Source of the DNA: Acinetobacter pseudolwoffii
Lineage (GTDB): Bacteria > Pseudomonadota > Gammaproteobacteria > Pseudomonadales > Moraxellaceae
Direction of reading: 5' to 3'
Length of the DNA stretch: 64,000 nucleotides
Assembly: GCF_002803605.1 (NCBI RefSeq)
Contig: NZ_PHRG01000002.1
Span: forward strand, 310,001 to 374,000
Positions within the stretch are counted from its first letter, which is position 1; each line of letters starts with the position of its first letter. Made by a program: the position numbers and the translations under genes. The notes under the pieces were generated by a model. That model ran no database searches and was not told where the DNA came from. It was given only the letters and a program-made list of their open reading frames with translations. Positions 25,660 through 36,207 of the stretch are shown here, in pieces.

Positions 25660-26925
25660 ATGATGTCTGCAAAGCTTTGGGCACCTGCCCTGACTGCTTG
25701 CGCATTAGCAACAAGTCTTGCACTTGTTGGTTGTAGCAAAGATCCAAAAGAGGGCCAGCAAGCTGGTACTCAACAACAGATGCCACCGACTGAAGTCGGT
25801 GTTCTTGTTGCACAACCACAAAGTGTAGAGCAGTCTGTAGAGCTCTCGGGTCGTACAACAGCATTTGAAATTTCAGAAGTACGTCCGCAAGCCAGTGGTG
25901 TGGTGCTTAAACGCTTGTTCACTGAAGGCAGTTATGTGCGTGAAGGTCAGGCTCTGTACGAAATCGATTCAAGCACCAACCGTGCGACCGTGGATAATGC
26001 CCGTGCAGCAATTGCCCGTGCTGAAGCCAATCTGGGTGTATTACGTGTGAAGGAAGGCCGTTACCGCCAGCTGGTTGGAACCAATGCCATTTCTAAACAA
26101 GAATATGATGACATCGTGGCACAGGTCAAACTGGCTGAAGCCGATCTGAATGCCAACCGTGCCACCTTGCGTAATGCCGAAATTAACTTGGGCTATTCGA
26201 CTGTACGTGCACCGATCTCGGGCCAGACCAACCGTTCCTCTGTGACTGCGGGTGCATTAGTGACGGCGAATCAACCAGAGCCATTGGTTACCATTCAGCG
26301 TTTAGATCCGATTTATGTGGATATCAACCAGTCCAGTGCTGAGCTTTTACGTTTACGTCAGCAGCTCAACAAAGGCGATTTGAATAGCTCAAACAACACT
26401 AAAGTGAAGTTAAAGCTTGAAGATGGCAGCATCTACCCGATTGAAGGCCGTCTTGCATTTTCGGATGCCAGCGTAAATCCGGAAACAGGTACGGTGACTT
26501 TACGTGCGGTATTCCCGAACAAAAACCATTTACTCCTGCCAGGTATGTTTGCGACTGCGCAAATCGTACAGGGTGAAGTGCCCAATGCCTTCCTGATCCC
26601 ACAAGCGGCGTTGACCCGTACTCCAACAGGTCAGGCAATGGCGATGCTGGTCGGTGCTGATGGTAAAGTGGCACCACGTCCAGTCACGACCACCGGCTCT
26701 CAAGGCAACAACTGGATTGTGACTGAAGGTCTGAATCCAGGTGATAAAGTGATTGTGGACGGGATTGCAAAAGTGAAACCTGAACAGCAAGTTGTAGCTA
26801 AACCTTATCAACCTCAAGCTGCTGCGCCACAAGGTGCTGCACCGCAACAGCCTGCAGCAAGCGAGAAAAAGGCAGATGATGCAAAGAAAGAACAACCTGA
26901 ACAAAAACCTGCTGCAAATGCATAA
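25660..26925 (+). CDS. adeI: RND efflux periplasmic adaptor AdeI
   Basis: The membrane-fusion subunit of the AdeIJK multidrug pump, bridging AdeJ and AdeK. The 421-residue lipoprotein has a signal peptide with lipobox LVGC (Cys25). It then has the lipoyl/barrel-sandwich halves around a coiled-coil hairpin (residues about 100-175), beta-barrel (RLDPIYVDINQSSAELLRLR) and membrane-proximal domains. The tail is rich in Ala, Pro, Gln and Lys. GAGGTG precedes the ATG pair. It is the first gene of the operon; AdeJ starts 13 bases after the stop. Confidence 0.95.
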   Translation: MMSAKLWAPALTACALATSLALVGCSKDPKEGQQAGTQQQMPPTEVGVLVAQPQSVEQSVELSGRTTAFEISEVRPQASGVVLKRLFTEGSYVREGQALYEIDSSTNRATVDNARAAIARAEANLGVLRVKEGRYRQLVGTNAISKQEYDDIVAQVKLAEADLNANRATLRNAEINLGYSTVRAPISGQTNRSSVTAGALVTANQPEPLVTIQRLDPIYVDINQSSAELLRLRQQLNKGDLNSSNNTKVKLKLEDGSIYPIEGRLAFSDASVNPETGTVTLRAVFPNKNHLLLPGMFATAQIVQGEVPNAFLIPQAALTRTPTGQAMAMLVGADGKVAPRPVTTTGSQGNNWIVTEGLNPGDKVIVDGIAKVKPEQQVVAKPYQPQAAAPQGAAPQQPAASEKKADDAKKEQPEQKPAANA

Positions 26926-26938
26926 GGAGTAATGGTTC

Positions 26939-29900
26939 ATGGCTCAATTCTTTATTCATCGCCCGATTTTTGCATGGGTGATTGCATTGGTTATCATGCT
27001 GGCCGGTATTTTAACCATCAGCAAAATGCCAATTGCACAATATCCAACGATTGCTCCGCCAACCGTGACCATTTCTGCGACTTATCCAGGTGCATCTGCT
27101 GAAACTGTTGAAAATACAGTCACCCAGATCATCGAGCAGCAGATGAACGGTATGGATGGCTTACGTTATATCTCGTCTAACAGCGCGGGTAACGGTTCTT
27201 CTTCTATTTCCTTGAACTTTGACCAGGGTGTTGATCCTGATATCGCACAGGTTCAGGTTCAGAACAAATTACAGTCTGCCACTGCACTTCTTCCCGAAGA
27301 TGTACAGCGTCAGGGTGTGCGTGTCACCAAATCCGGTGCCAGCTTCCTTCAGGTATTGGCTTTCTATTCACCTGATGGCAGCCTGACCGCCGATGACATC
27401 AAAGACTATGTCAACTCGAATATTTCTGAACCTTTAAGCCGTGTGGCCGGGGTTGGTGAAGTTCAGGTCTTTGGTGGCTCTTATGCGATGCGCATCTGGC
27501 TAGATCCGGCCAAAATGGCCAGCCTGCAAGTAACACCGAGCGATATTGCGACTGCAATTCGCACCCAGAACGCACAGGTTGCGGTCGGTCAGCTTGGTGG
27601 TGCTCCTGCTGTTGAAGGTCAAGTGCTGAATGCAACCGTAACGGCTCAAAGCCTGTTACAAACCCCAGAACAGTTCAGCAATATCTTCCTAAAAAATACC
27701 ACTTCGGGCGCGCAAGTTCGTCTGGGTGATGTTGCACGGGTGGAACTCGGTGCAGATAACTATCAGTTTGATTCGAAATTTAATGGCAAACCGGCTGGTG
27801 GTGTGGCAATTAAACTTGCCACAGGTGCTAACGCGCTTGATACAGCAAAAGCGGTTGAAGAACGCTTAGAACAGTTACGTCCGAACTATCCGCAAGGCAT
27901 GGTCGATCAACTGGCCTTTGATACAACACCATTTATTGAACTGTCGATCAAGAGCGTAGTCAAAACGCTGATCGAAGCGATTATCCTGGTGTTCCTGGTC
28001 ATGTTCCTGTTCTTGCAGAACTGGCGTGCCACGATCATTCCAACCATGGCCGTTCCAGTCGTGGTCTTGGGTACCTTTGCCGTGATTAACGTCTTCGGCT
28101 TCTCGATTAATACCCTGACCATGTTTGCCATGGTGCTGGCGATCGGTCTTCTGGTCGATGATGCCATTGTTGTGGTCGAGAACGTAGAACGGGTCATGGT
28201 GGAAGAGCATCTGGATCCGGTTTCTGCGACTGAAAAGTCGATGAAACAGATTTCTGGCGCACTGATTGGTATTACCTCGGTGCTGTCAGCAGTATTCGTT
28301 CCTATGGCATTCTTCGGTGGAACCACCGGGGTTATTTATCGTCAGTTCTCGATTACGCTGGTCACAGCAATGGTCTTGTCGCTGATAGTGGCATTAACCT
28401 TTACCCCTGCCCTGTGTGCGACCTTGCTGAAACAGCATGATCCGAACAAGCCGCAAAGTAACGGTATCTTTGCGCGCTTCTTCCGCTGGTTTAACCGCAG
28501 CTTTGACAATGTGGCGGTGAAATATCAGGGCGGCGTAAATCGCATGACCCACAGCAAGATTTTCTCAGGCATTGTCTATGCAGTAGTGCTGGGTGTTATC
28601 GTGCTGCTGTTCCAGAAACTGCCGTCTTCATTCCTGCCGGATGAAGATCAGGGTGTGGTTATGGCGCTGGTTCAGCTACCGCCAAATGCTACCCTGGAAC
28701 GTACCGACAAAGTGGTCAACACCATGACCAACTATTTCTTGGAAAACGAGAAAGATCATGTCGAGTCGGTGTTTAGTGTGGCAGGTTTCTCCTTTACCGG
28801 TGTGGGACAAAACGCAGGTCTGGCCTTTATTAAACTGAAAGACTGGTCTGAACGTACTAGTCCGGAATCTCAGGTCGGTGCCATTATTCAACGTGGTATG
28901 GCGCTGAACATGATTGTCAAAGATGCCTCTTATATCATGCCATTGCAGCTTCCTGCGATGCCTGAACTGGGTGTGTCGGCTGGCTTCAACTTACAGCTCA
29001 AGGCTGCAAGTGGTCAAAGTCATGACCAGCTTCTGGCAGCACGTAATGCAATCCTGGGCATGGCAGCACAAGATTCGCGTCTGGCAGGTGTACGTCCAAA
29101 CGGTCAGGAAGATACTCCTCAGTACCGTGTCATTGTGGATCATGCGCAAGCAGGTGCACTGGGTGTCAGCGTTGCCGAAATTAACAGTACTATGGGTATT
29201 GCTTGGGGCGGTTCGTACATCAATGACTTCATTGATCGCGGTCGGGTCAAGAAGGTATATGTTCAGGGTGAAGCTGGCTCACGTATGATGCCGGAAGATC
29301 TGGACCAGTGGTATGTGCGTAATAATCGCGGTGAAATGGTGCCTTTCTCGGCCTTTGCCACAGGCGAATGGACCTATGGTTCACCACGTCTGGAACGTTA
29401 TAACGGCGTATCGTCGATGAACATTCAGGGTACACCCGCTCCGGGCATCAGCTCTGGTGATGCAATGGTGGCCATGGAAGAAATTGCAGCCAAGTTACCA
29501 GAAATGGGCTTAACAGGCTTTGACTTCGAATGGACAGGTCTGTCTTTAGAAGAACGTGAATCTGGTGCACAGGCCCCGTTCCTGTATGCCCTGTCACTCC
29601 TGATCGTATTCCTGTGTCTGGCAGCCCTGTATGAAAGCTGGTCGATTCCGTTCTCGGTTCTGCTGGTGGTGCCATTGGGTATCGTCGGCGCATTGCTCAT
29701 GACTTATGGCGGGATGGTACTGCTGCAAAACCCGAACCTGTCGAATAACATTTACTTCCAGGTGGCGATCATTGCCGTGATTGGTCTTTCTGCGAAAAAT
29801 GCGATCTTGATCGTGGAATTTGCGAAAGAGCTACAAGAGCAAGGTGAAGATTTATTCGAAGCAACCTTGCATGCGGCGAAAATGCGTTTACGTCCAATTA

Positions 29901-30115
29901 TCATGACCACTTTGGCCTTTGGTTTTGGTGTATTGCCGCTTGCCCTGGCTTCAGGTGCAGGTGCAGGTAGTCAGCACTCAGTCGGTTATGGTGTACTTGG
30001 TGGCGTGATCAGCTCGACCTTGTTAGGTATCTTCTTTATCCCGGTATTCTACGTGTGGATTCGAAGTATCTTTAAATACAAACCAAAACAACAAAATCAG
30101 GAGTATAAGTCGTAA
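26939..30115 (+). CDS. adeJ: RND efflux transporter AdeJ
   Basis: The proton-driven HAE1-type RND pump of AdeIJK, which expels beta-lactams, quinolones, tetracyclines, chloramphenicol and biocides in Acinetobacter. The 1058-residue length equals the known AdeJ. It shows the start [17 protein letters not shown], the proton-relay pair Asp407-Asp408 ([13 protein letters not shown]), two large periplasmic loops and 12 membrane helices. AAGGAG overlaps the adeI stop. Its TAA overlaps the adeK ATG by one base. Confidence 0.97.
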   Translation: MAQFFIHRPIFAWVIALVIMLAGILTISKMPIAQYPTIAPPTVTISATYPGASAETVENTVTQIIEQQMNGMDGLRYISSNSAGNGSSSISLNFDQGVDPDIAQVQVQNKLQSATALLPEDVQRQGVRVTKSGASFLQVLAFYSPDGSLTADDIKDYVNSNISEPLSRVAGVGEVQVFGGSYAMRIWLDPAKMASLQVTPSDIATAIRTQNAQVAVGQLGGAPAVEGQVLNATVTAQSLLQTPEQFSNIFLKNTTSGAQVRLGDVARVELGADNYQFDSKFNGKPAGGVAIKLATGANALDTAKAVEERLEQLRPNYPQGMVDQLAFDTTPFIELSIKSVVKTLIEAIILVFLVMFLFLQNWRATIIPTMAVPVVVLGTFAVINVFGFSINTLTMFAMVLAIGLLVDDAIVVVENVERVMVEEHLDPVSATEKSMKQISGALIGITSVLSAVFVPMAFFGGTTGVIYRQFSITLVTAMVLSLIVALTFTPALCATLLKQHDPNKPQSNGIFARFFRWFNRSFDNVAVKYQGGVNRMTHSKIFSGIVYAVVLGVIVLLFQKLPSSFLPDEDQGVVMALVQLPPNATLERTDKVVNTMTNYFLENEKDHVESVFSVAGFSFTGVGQNAGLAFIKLKDWSERTSPESQVGAIIQRGMALNMIVKDASYIMPLQLPAMPELGVSAGFNLQLKAASGQSHDQLLAARNAILGMAAQDSRLAGVRPNGQEDTPQYRVIVDHAQAGALGVSVAEINSTMGIAWGGSYINDFIDRGRVKKVYVQGEAGSRMMPEDLDQWYVRNNRGEMVPFSAFATGEWTYGSPRLERYNGVSSMNIQGTPAPGISSGDAMVAMEEIAAKLPEMGLTGFDFEWTGLSLEERESGAQAPFLYALSLLIVFLCLAALYESWSIPFSVLLVVPLGIVGALLMTYGGMVLLQNPNLSNNIYFQVAIIAVIGLSAKNAILIVEFAKELQEQGEDLFEATLHAAKMRLRPIIMTTLAFGFGVLPLALASGAGAGSQHSVGYGVLGGVISSTLLGIFFIPVFYVWIRSIFKYKPKQQNQEYKS

Positions 30116-31587
30116 TGCAAAATGTATGGTCTATTACAGGTCGTAGCATTGCGGTATCTGCCCTTGCGCTTGCTTTGACAGCCTGTCAAAGCATGCGTGG
30201 TCCAGAGCCGGTTGCACAGGCAAATATCCCGAGCAGCTATACCAATGCGTCTGGTACTTCTGTAGCAGAACAAGGTTATAAAAACTTTTTTGCCGATCAG
30301 CGCCTGTTACAGGTGCTCGATCTGGCATTAAACAATAACCGTGATCTGCGCACTGCTGCCCTGAATATTCAACGCGCCCAGCAACAGTATCAGATTACTG
30401 AAAACAATCAGTTACCGACCATTGGTGCCAGTGGCAGCGTGTTACGTCAAGACACGGGCAGCAGCAATCCTCAAAGCCGCGGTGCTGTAACCACCTATAA
30501 TGTAGGTCTGGGTGTAACCGCATTTGAGCTGGACTTTTGGGGGCGTGTACGTAGCTTAAGTGACAATGCACTGGATAACTTCCTGGCGACTCAAAGTGCG
30601 CGAGATGCGACACAAATTGCGCTGATTGGTCAGGTGTCTCAAGCCTGGCTCAGCTATTCATTTGCCAATGCCAATCTGGCTTTGGCTGAACAAACGCTAA
30701 AAGCACAGCTTGAATCGTTTAACCTGAACAAGAAACGTTTTGATGTGGGCATCGACAGCGAACTTCCTGTGCGTCAGGCCCAGATTTCCGTTGAAACGGC
30801 ACGCAATGATGTCGCGAATTACCGCACTCAGGTGGCACAGGCACAAAACCTGCTAAACCTGCTGGTCGGTCAGCAAGTGCCTGCGACTTTATTGCCGGCA
30901 CAACGCGTAACCCGCATCACGTCCAATACGGCACTGGGTGCAGGCTTGCCAAGTGATCTGCTGATTAACCGTCCAGATGTACGCGCTGCCGAGTATCGTC
31001 TGTCTGCAGCGGGTGCCAATATTGCAGCAGCACGCGCACGCCTGTTCCCGACCATCAGTTTGACCGGTTCAGCAGGTTATGCATCGACCGATTTAGGCGA
31101 TCTGTTTAAATCAGGCAGTTTTGGCTGGTCCTTTGGCCCAAGTCTGGATATTCCAATTTTCGATTGGGGTACCCGTCAGGCCAATATCCAGATTTCTGAA
31201 ACGGATCAGCAAATTGCATTATCAGATTACGAAAAGTCGATTCAAGCCGCTTTTCGTGAAGTAAATGATGCGCTAGCAGTTCGCCAAAACATTGGTGATC
31301 GAATTGCTGCACAGCGCCGTCTGGTAGAAGCCACCAATACCACCTATCGCCTGTCGCAGGCACGTTTCCGCGCCGGGATTGACAGCTATCTGACAGTACT
31401 GGATGCACAGCGTGCCTCTTATGCCGCAGAACAAGGCTTGCTTTTGCTTGAACAGGCCAACTTGAACAATCAGGTTGAAGTCTACAAGACCCTCGGCGGA
31501 GGCTTAAAAGTCAATACCACGGATACCCTGCCGAATCAGCCGTCCGTGACTGAACAACGCCGCGCAACAGCACAGCAGGCGAAATAG
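30115..31587 (+). CDS. adeK: RND efflux outer-membrane factor AdeK
   Basis: The TolC-like outer-membrane channel lipoprotein of the pump. The 490-residue precursor has lipobox LTAC (Cys24) and two OEP repeats. Characteristic stretches are AFELDFWGRVRSLSDNAL near residue 140, INRPDVRAAEYRLSAAGANI near residue 285, and RFRAGIDSYLTVLDAQR near residue 420. Translation is coupled to adeJ through a TAATG overlap. A terminator closes the operon. Confidence 0.95.
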   Translation: MQNVWSITGRSIAVSALALALTACQSMRGPEPVAQANIPSSYTNASGTSVAEQGYKNFFADQRLLQVLDLALNNNRDLRTAALNIQRAQQQYQITENNQLPTIGASGSVLRQDTGSSNPQSRGAVTTYNVGLGVTAFELDFWGRVRSLSDNALDNFLATQSARDATQIALIGQVSQAWLSYSFANANLALAEQTLKAQLESFNLNKKRFDVGIDSELPVRQAQISVETARNDVANYRTQVAQAQNLLNLLVGQQVPATLLPAQRVTRITSNTALGAGLPSDLLINRPDVRAAEYRLSAAGANIAAARARLFPTISLTGSAGYASTDLGDLFKSGSFGWSFGPSLDIPIFDWGTRQANIQISETDQQIALSDYEKSIQAAFREVNDALAVRQNIGDRIAAQRRLVEATNTTYRLSQARFRAGIDSYLTVLDAQRASYAAEQGLLLLEQANLNNQVEVYKTLGGGLKVNTTDTLPNQPSVTEQRRATAQQAK

Positions 31588-31603
31588 ATTTAAAATAGAA
31601 AAA

Positions 31604-31631
31604 GAAAAGCTCACTTCGGTGGGCTTTTTTA
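31604..31631 (+). terminator. Intrinsic terminator of adeIJK
   Basis: GCTCAC-TTCG-GTGGGC stem with a TTCG loop and a T6 run, 17 bases after the adeK stop. Confidence 0.9.
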
Positions 31632-31693
31632 TTGCATTTTCAAGGCAGTTTTCCTATTGTCATAGACTAGCAATTTATTTAGAAAACATACGC

Positions 31694-32050
31694 ATGTTAC
31701 TTAGCAATCTGGAATCTGTACCGGGACATACTATTCGCCAACAAATTGATGTGGTTTATGGCAGTACGGTACGCAGCAAACATGTCGGGCGTGATTTACT
31801 CGCTGGCCTGAAAAATATTGTCGGGGGTGAGCTTACTGCTTATACCGAGCTGCTGGAAGAGTCCCGTCAGGAAGCGATGAACCGGATGGTTGAAAAAGCC
31901 CGTAGCATGGGTGCCAATGCGATTGTCGGTATTCGTTTCTCGACCTCCAATATTGCCCAAGGCGCCTCTGAACTGTTTGTTTATGGAACGGCAGTCATTG
32001 TTGATCCAGTCATGCCAAAATTACCCGACCCTTTTCCACAGGCAGAATAA
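31694..32050 (+). CDS. UPF0145 (YbjQ-like) protein
   Basis: A 118-residue soluble protein of the UPF0145/YbjQ family: VVYGSTVRSKHVGRDLLAGL near residue 25, RQEAMNRMVEKARSMGANAIVG in the middle, and FVYGTAVIV near the end. It forms a small beta-alpha fold sometimes called heavy-metal-binding, but without proven function. I use ATG 31694; upstream in-frame starts would overlap the adeK terminator. A second UPF0145 gene begins three bases after its stop. Confidence 0.85.
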   Translation: MLLSNLESVPGHTIRQQIDVVYGSTVRSKHVGRDLLAGLKNIVGGELTAYTELLEESRQEAMNRMVEKARSMGANAIVGIRFSTSNIAQGASELFVYGTAVIVDPVMPKLPDPFPQAE

Positions 32051-32053
32051 TTC

Positions 32054-32503
32054 ATGGACGGTTTAATTTTTCAGATCGTCATTTTTGTCATTCTGTTTAG
32101 CGTCGGTTTTGGCTTTGGTCGTTATAATGAACGCAAACATTTTCGTTATCTAGACGAACAGGAACAACGACTGGCTTATATCCAGGTCAACAACAGCCGC
32201 TTTATCGTATCTGAACATTCCGGACAGATGATCAGCAGTAATGTGGTTATTTCCCATGATTATTTTAAATACGCAATTGCCAATGTGCAGAACATGTTGG
32301 GAGGTCGTTTGACCAGCTATGAAAGCGTGGTAGAGCGGGCACGGCGTGAGGCGATTGTACGTTTAAAACTTGAAGCTGAAAGAATCGGAGCCACCCAGAT
32401 TATGGGGATTCGGCTGAGCACTACGGAACTGGGCATGCAAGGCGGTATGGTCGAAGTCTTTGCTTATGGCACTGCAATTCAGCAATCTGCTTCACCAATC
32501 TAA
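32054..32503 (+). CDS. Membrane-anchored UPF0145 protein
   Basis: A 149-residue protein with an N-terminal membrane helix (residues 5-22) followed by a UPF0145 domain (REAIVRLKLEAERIGATQIMGIR, VFAYGTAI). It is a diverged partner of the preceding soluble copy, with three bases between the two, so they are likely cotranscribed and may form a mixed assembly at the membrane. Confidence 0.82.
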   Translation: MDGLIFQIVIFVILFSVGFGFGRYNERKHFRYLDEQEQRLAYIQVNNSRFIVSEHSGQMISSNVVISHDYFKYAIANVQNMLGGRLTSYESVVERARREAIVRLKLEAERIGATQIMGIRLSTTELGMQGGMVEVFAYGTAIQQSASPI

Positions 32504-32853
32504 AAATAGCTATATAAACAATAGCATGCAGATGGTTATCTCATGTTGCGCAGTACGTGCAGATAATTGCTGAATGTGGATCAACTCGCTTATCGACTGG
32601 GGATGCAATATCATAGAAGAAGTAATTAAGCTCAAAGTTAGCGGCATAAATACAAATAATATGATGCCGTTTCTTCAGTCGATCAAACGGCACTCAATCC
32701 CATCTGTATTGCCTTATTATTTTTCTACGTCTTAAGCCGCATTGCTTAGAGAACGGCAGCAAGCTAAATGGCTATACATTGCCGAATTGACCGCCACCAC
32801 CCAGCTTAAAAGTGCCCTTTTTAAATATCGGTTAACGAGATGGGTGCACTAAT
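32504..32853. other. 350-bp region, possibly a decayed gene
   Basis: It contains an 8-bp inverted repeat TGCCGTTT/AAACGGCA (about 32662-32689). Downstream, a plus-strand frame after an in-frame TAA reads ALLRERQQAKWLYIAELTAT and onward to about 32851 without a start codon. This may be a gene fragment, but I do not recognise it. Confidence 0.3.
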
Positions 32854-33351
32854 TCAGGCTGTTAGGCTCTTGCGTAATTCATCTTCAACGATACTGAGTT
32901 CAATTTCACTAAATTTACGAATCTCGCCTTCTGCATGCTTTTCCAGCATACCGCCGAGCAATGGTACTTTAACTTTTACTGTCCAGTTAAGCTGAAACTG
33001 GATCTGGTCTTCATCTCCCGTGACTGCACGCTGACAGGTCGCCTCGATCGGTAAATTTGCCCCGAGTTGTACCGTCGATGTCATTTGATTCAGATCGCTG
33101 ATATCGGTACGCTGCAAACGGAATGCATCCTTGAGTAATTTTTTTGCCATATCCGGGATGTTGACATCCAGATTATAGGCACGTTTCAAGGTATACATAT
33201 GCCCCTGCTTTTCCGAGACCAGAATTTCTAAATTTTGCGCAGGAATTCGATGACAGACTGCCTCATGCAAACGAATATCATTGGCCAGACGTTTAAATTC
33301 ATCAATAGACACGCCATTGATAATTGCTTTCACAGTGAACTGATGTGCCAT
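32854..33351 (-). CDS. DUF2505 family protein
   Basis: A 165-residue protein that fits DUF2505 (START/SRPBCC-like fold): an N-terminal strand and helix with EFKRLANDIRLHEAVCHR, a central antiparallel-strand region, and the ending GGMLEKHAEGEIRKFSEIELSIVEDEL. The family probably binds a hydrophobic ligand. Monocistronic, ATG start. Confidence 0.75.
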   Translation of the reverse strand: MAHQFTVKAIINGVSIDEFKRLANDIRLHEAVCHRIPAQNLEILVSEKQGHMYTLKRAYNLDVNIPDMAKKLLKDAFRLQRTDISDLNQMTSTVQLGANLPIEATCQRAVTGDEDQIQFQLNWTVKVKVPLLGGMLEKHAEGEIRKFSEIELSIVEDELRKSLTA

Positions 33352-33498
33352 GCTATTTTTCCTTATTTTTATTGCATTATTCGCTTAGGTCACTCCGGAC
33401 TATCGCAAATAAAACCAAACACAGAGATGATTCTGCAATTTATATCAACTTTATAGCATCTGTCATTATTCTTTTATCGGGAAATAGCGGCAATTCGG

Positions 33499-33774
33499 TC
33501 AATCTGTGCAAGATAGTTTTGCAGACAACTGTGTCTGGCCACAACTGATCTGTAGCTGCGCTGTGGCATAGTCAATCACGACATGAAATTCATCGGCGCC
33601 ATCGTCTAAACCGGACACATACCATGTGGTTCCGTTTGGAAAATCCTGCAACCAGTCTGCTTTATAAAAGTCTGAAACCGAATCAAACTGCACATACAGT
33701 TCAGGCTGCGCTTCGATCTTCATTGCCAGAGCCATAAACTTCTGTAATTGCGCCTGCTGAAAATCAATAATCAT
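33499..33774 (-). CDS. Small conserved-looking protein, unknown
   Basis: A 91-residue soluble protein with ATG start after GGGGGAAA. It is mixed alpha/beta, with Trp and Asp-rich middle (WYVSGLDDGADEFHVVIDY) and a C-terminal cysteine. No family recognised. Codon use is in line with its neighbours. Confidence 0.65.
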   Translation of the reverse strand: MIIDFQQAQLQKFMALAMKIEAQPELYVQFDSVSDFYKADWLQDFPNGTTWYVSGLDDGADEFHVVIDYATAQLQISCGQTQLSAKLSCTD

Positions 33775-33944
33775 ACTATTTCCCCCTGTTTAGACATGAT
33801 GATAGCGCAGCGATCTTCATATATGTTTAAAGGGTTCTTCTCGCTATACGACTGCCGAGTTTTGACATCTGGCCCATTATTGGATTAAACATAAGCTAGC
33901 GCACAAAAAACAAGATCTCATCCAATATAACGAAGGATATACTC

Positions 33945-34829
33945 ATGGTGCAGGGAAAAATGCAGGTAGAAAGTGTCCAGTTTCTGGCAGAAGATGGTTA
34001 TAGCTTAAGTGGCAAACTCTACCGGACACCGTCTGTGGCGAAGGCCAATATTGTCGTTGCCTGTGCGACGGGAGTACCGCAAGCGTTTTATCGCCGTTTT
34101 GCAGAATATGCAACTCATGCCGGTTTTCAGGTGCTGACCTTCGATTATCGAGGGGTGGCCGCTTCCGCACCGAAACAGCTCAAAGGCTTTAAAATGTCTT
34201 ATCTGGACTGGGGAGAATATGACCTGAGTGCGGCAATTGAATATTTGGGCCGGACAGGACTGGATATTTATATGATTGGCCATTCCTATGGAGGTCAGGC
34301 ATTAGGTCTGTGTAAACATCATGACCGCATCGAAGCGATGTACTGTTATGGCACAGGCGCCGGCTGGCATGGTTATATGCCACTCAAGGAAAAAATCAAG
34401 GTTCAGATGATCTGGAATATTGTTTTCCCTCCACTTGTAGCAATCACCGACTATTTGCCATGGAGCAAATTTAACATGGGTGCAGACTTGCCACGTGATG
34501 TCTATCGTCAGTGGCGTAAGTGGTGCAAATATCCGACCTATTTCTTTGCCGATCCGGATTTGAAAGACTTACACCTACGTTATGCTGCGGTAAGTACTCC
34601 GATTTATGCGGTTGCTGCTCTCGATGATGCCTGGGCCCTGCCTAATTCCAGACATGCTTTTATGCAATATTACCGTCAGGCAAACGTGCATTATATTGAT
34701 CTTAAAGCTGAAGATTATGGTTTAAAGGACATTGGTCATATGGACTATTTCCGTCAGGGGGCAGAAAAAATCTGGCAAGATGCCTTAAATACCTTTTCCG
34801 AATTACATCGGCTTAAATATGCAGCTTGA
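33945..34829 (+). CDS. Alpha/beta hydrolase
   Basis: A 294-residue cytoplasmic hydrolase. The nucleophile elbow is GHSYGG (Ser near residue 113), the oxyanion region includes ATGVPQAFYRRFA near residue 42, and YRGVAAS lies near residue 68. The acid Asp lies in ALDDAWALP near residue 226 and the His in IGHMDYF near residue 266. It belongs to the YheT/COG4757-type hydrolases of unknown substrate. GAAGGA lies seven bases before the ATG. Confidence 0.85.
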   Translation: MVQGKMQVESVQFLAEDGYSLSGKLYRTPSVAKANIVVACATGVPQAFYRRFAEYATHAGFQVLTFDYRGVAASAPKQLKGFKMSYLDWGEYDLSAAIEYLGRTGLDIYMIGHSYGGQALGLCKHHDRIEAMYCYGTGAGWHGYMPLKEKIKVQMIWNIVFPPLVAITDYLPWSKFNMGADLPRDVYRQWRKWCKYPTYFFADPDLKDLHLRYAAVSTPIYAVAALDDAWALPNSRHAFMQYYRQANVHYIDLKAEDYGLKDIGHMDYFRQGAEKIWQDALNTFSELHRLKYAA

Positions 34830-34882
34830 TGTTTAACGCCTATCGTCTCCTGCAAAACTTACAAGCTTCCTGAGCAGAGAGA

Positions 34883-35368
34883 TCAAGCACAATCTGACTG
34901 TAAAAGATCGGTACGAATTTCCTGACGATGCTCTTGGCCAAAACGGTCGACATGCGTATAAAACACGCCATAGCGGCCGACATAATATTCCAGTGACTGA
35001 TGGTAAAAATTCCAGAAAATCGACCACTCCCCTAAATCCATCTGACGAATTTGTGTACTGCTTTGCATGGGCATTTTTTGCAAGATTTCCTGCTGTAACT
35101 GCTCTGCCTGTGCCCTGTCCTGAATAGGTACATGACGCTGAAAAAACAGCTGAGCCACATCATCAAACAGTTCCAGTTCATAAGCATCAACCAGATGCAC
35201 CTGTTCCTCATGCGTGGTCATGACATGTTCTGAAATACTAGCAATTTGTTCAGGTTTTTCTGCACGCTGCGCAGAGAGATAAGACTGAGTTTTATAAATT
35301 TTCCGCCCCACGATCCAGGCAGCATTGAACAGCAAAAAAATACACAGCAAGAGCAACAATTTAAACAT
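34883..35368 (-). CDS. Membrane-anchored protein, unknown
   Basis: A 161-residue protein with one N-terminal membrane helix (residues 2-20) and a polar remainder rich in Gln and Glu, with aromatic residues clustered at WSIFWNFYHQSLEYYVGRYG. No domain recognised. ATG start; single gene. Confidence 0.65.
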   Translation of the reverse strand: MFKLLLLLCIFLLFNAAWIVGRKIYKTQSYLSAQRAEKPEQIASISEHVMTTHEEQVHLVDAYELELFDDVAQLFFQRHVPIQDRAQAEQLQQEILQKMPMQSSTQIRQMDLGEWSIFWNFYHQSLEYYVGRYGVFYTHVDRFGQEHRQEIRTDLLQSDCA

Positions 35369-35739
35369 AGTAGATCATCTCGTGTGGCTGATTTTATTTT
35401 TATTACCGAGCACTTCATATTCATTTGAATAATGGCCTAACACCTAGCATACGTCTATTTTTTAGACAGTGCAAACTCCTGCACTATTTCTATGATGGCA
35501 TCCTTGACTCGATTTTATGGGGATTTAAAGTAAGCACGGCGATTCTAGTAAAGCTTGCTGTAAATTTGAGCACCCGCTCCTGAGAAACGTTGATTCTAGA
35601 AAATCAGATAAACAAAACCGACAGATCAGCAACATAAGTTATCTTCACCTACTGGTTTTTAAGAAAATCCTCTCAAAAAACTACAAGATTGTTATTTTGT
35701 TTCAACCTGCATTTCTCTTCCAATGAAGCCTTCCTGTAA
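35369..35739. other. 370-bp intergenic region
   Basis: AT-rich, without a supported gene, clear promoter or terminator. Confidence 0.5.
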
Positions 35740-36207
35740 ATGTTCGAGAAAATGAATAACATGGTGATTCGTGAAGGGAAGATTCAGGATATACCTCAAA
35801 TTATTCAGGTGATTCATGACAGTATTCAATCTTGTGTTTTAGATCATCAACGTGAGGACAGTCGCATCCAAAGCTGGCTGGAAAAATTTGATCACGCCAG
35901 CCTGATTGTCGATATGCTTTATAACGATTGTTGGGTTTGCCTTGTGCACGACAAAGTAGTCGGGTTTTTATTGGTCAGTGATACTGGAGAAATCCGAATG
36001 CATTATGTCGCCCCACATTGCCAGAGGCTTGGATTTGGCACCAAATTATTTAATCAAATGCATGCAGCATTAGTAGAGAAAAAAATCTATCAGATTGCAG
36101 TCAAGTCGACTCAAACAGCCCTCAGCTATTATCAGCGATGTGGATTTGATTCCAGCCCTGCACATTCACAAGATGATGGATCATATCTGTATAAATACAT
36201 TTTTTAA
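35740..36207 (+). CDS. GNAT-family N-acetyltransferase
   Basis: A 155-residue acetyltransferase. The acetyl-CoA motif A is MHYVAPHCQRLGFGTKLF (V-x-P-x-x-Q-R-x-G-x-G) near residue 92, followed by a motif B-like stretch ALSYYQRCGF near residue 128. The substrate is unknown. The start is uncertain: ATGs at 35740, 35752 and 35761 are all in frame and none has a clear ribosome binding site. Its stop overlaps the 3' end of the convergent GGDEF gene by four bases. Confidence 0.85.
   Translation: MFEKMNNMVIREGKIQDIPQIIQVIHDSIQSCVLDHQREDSRIQSWLEKFDHASLIVDMLYNDCWVCLVHDKVVGFLLVSDTGEIRMHYVAPHCQRLGFGTKLFNQMHAALVEKKIYQIAVKSTQTALSYYQRCGFDSSPAHSQDDGSYLYKYIF

Noticed and set aside
31619..31693. Longer N-terminus for the first UPF0145 protein
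   Set aside because: It would begin inside the adeIJK terminator hairpin.
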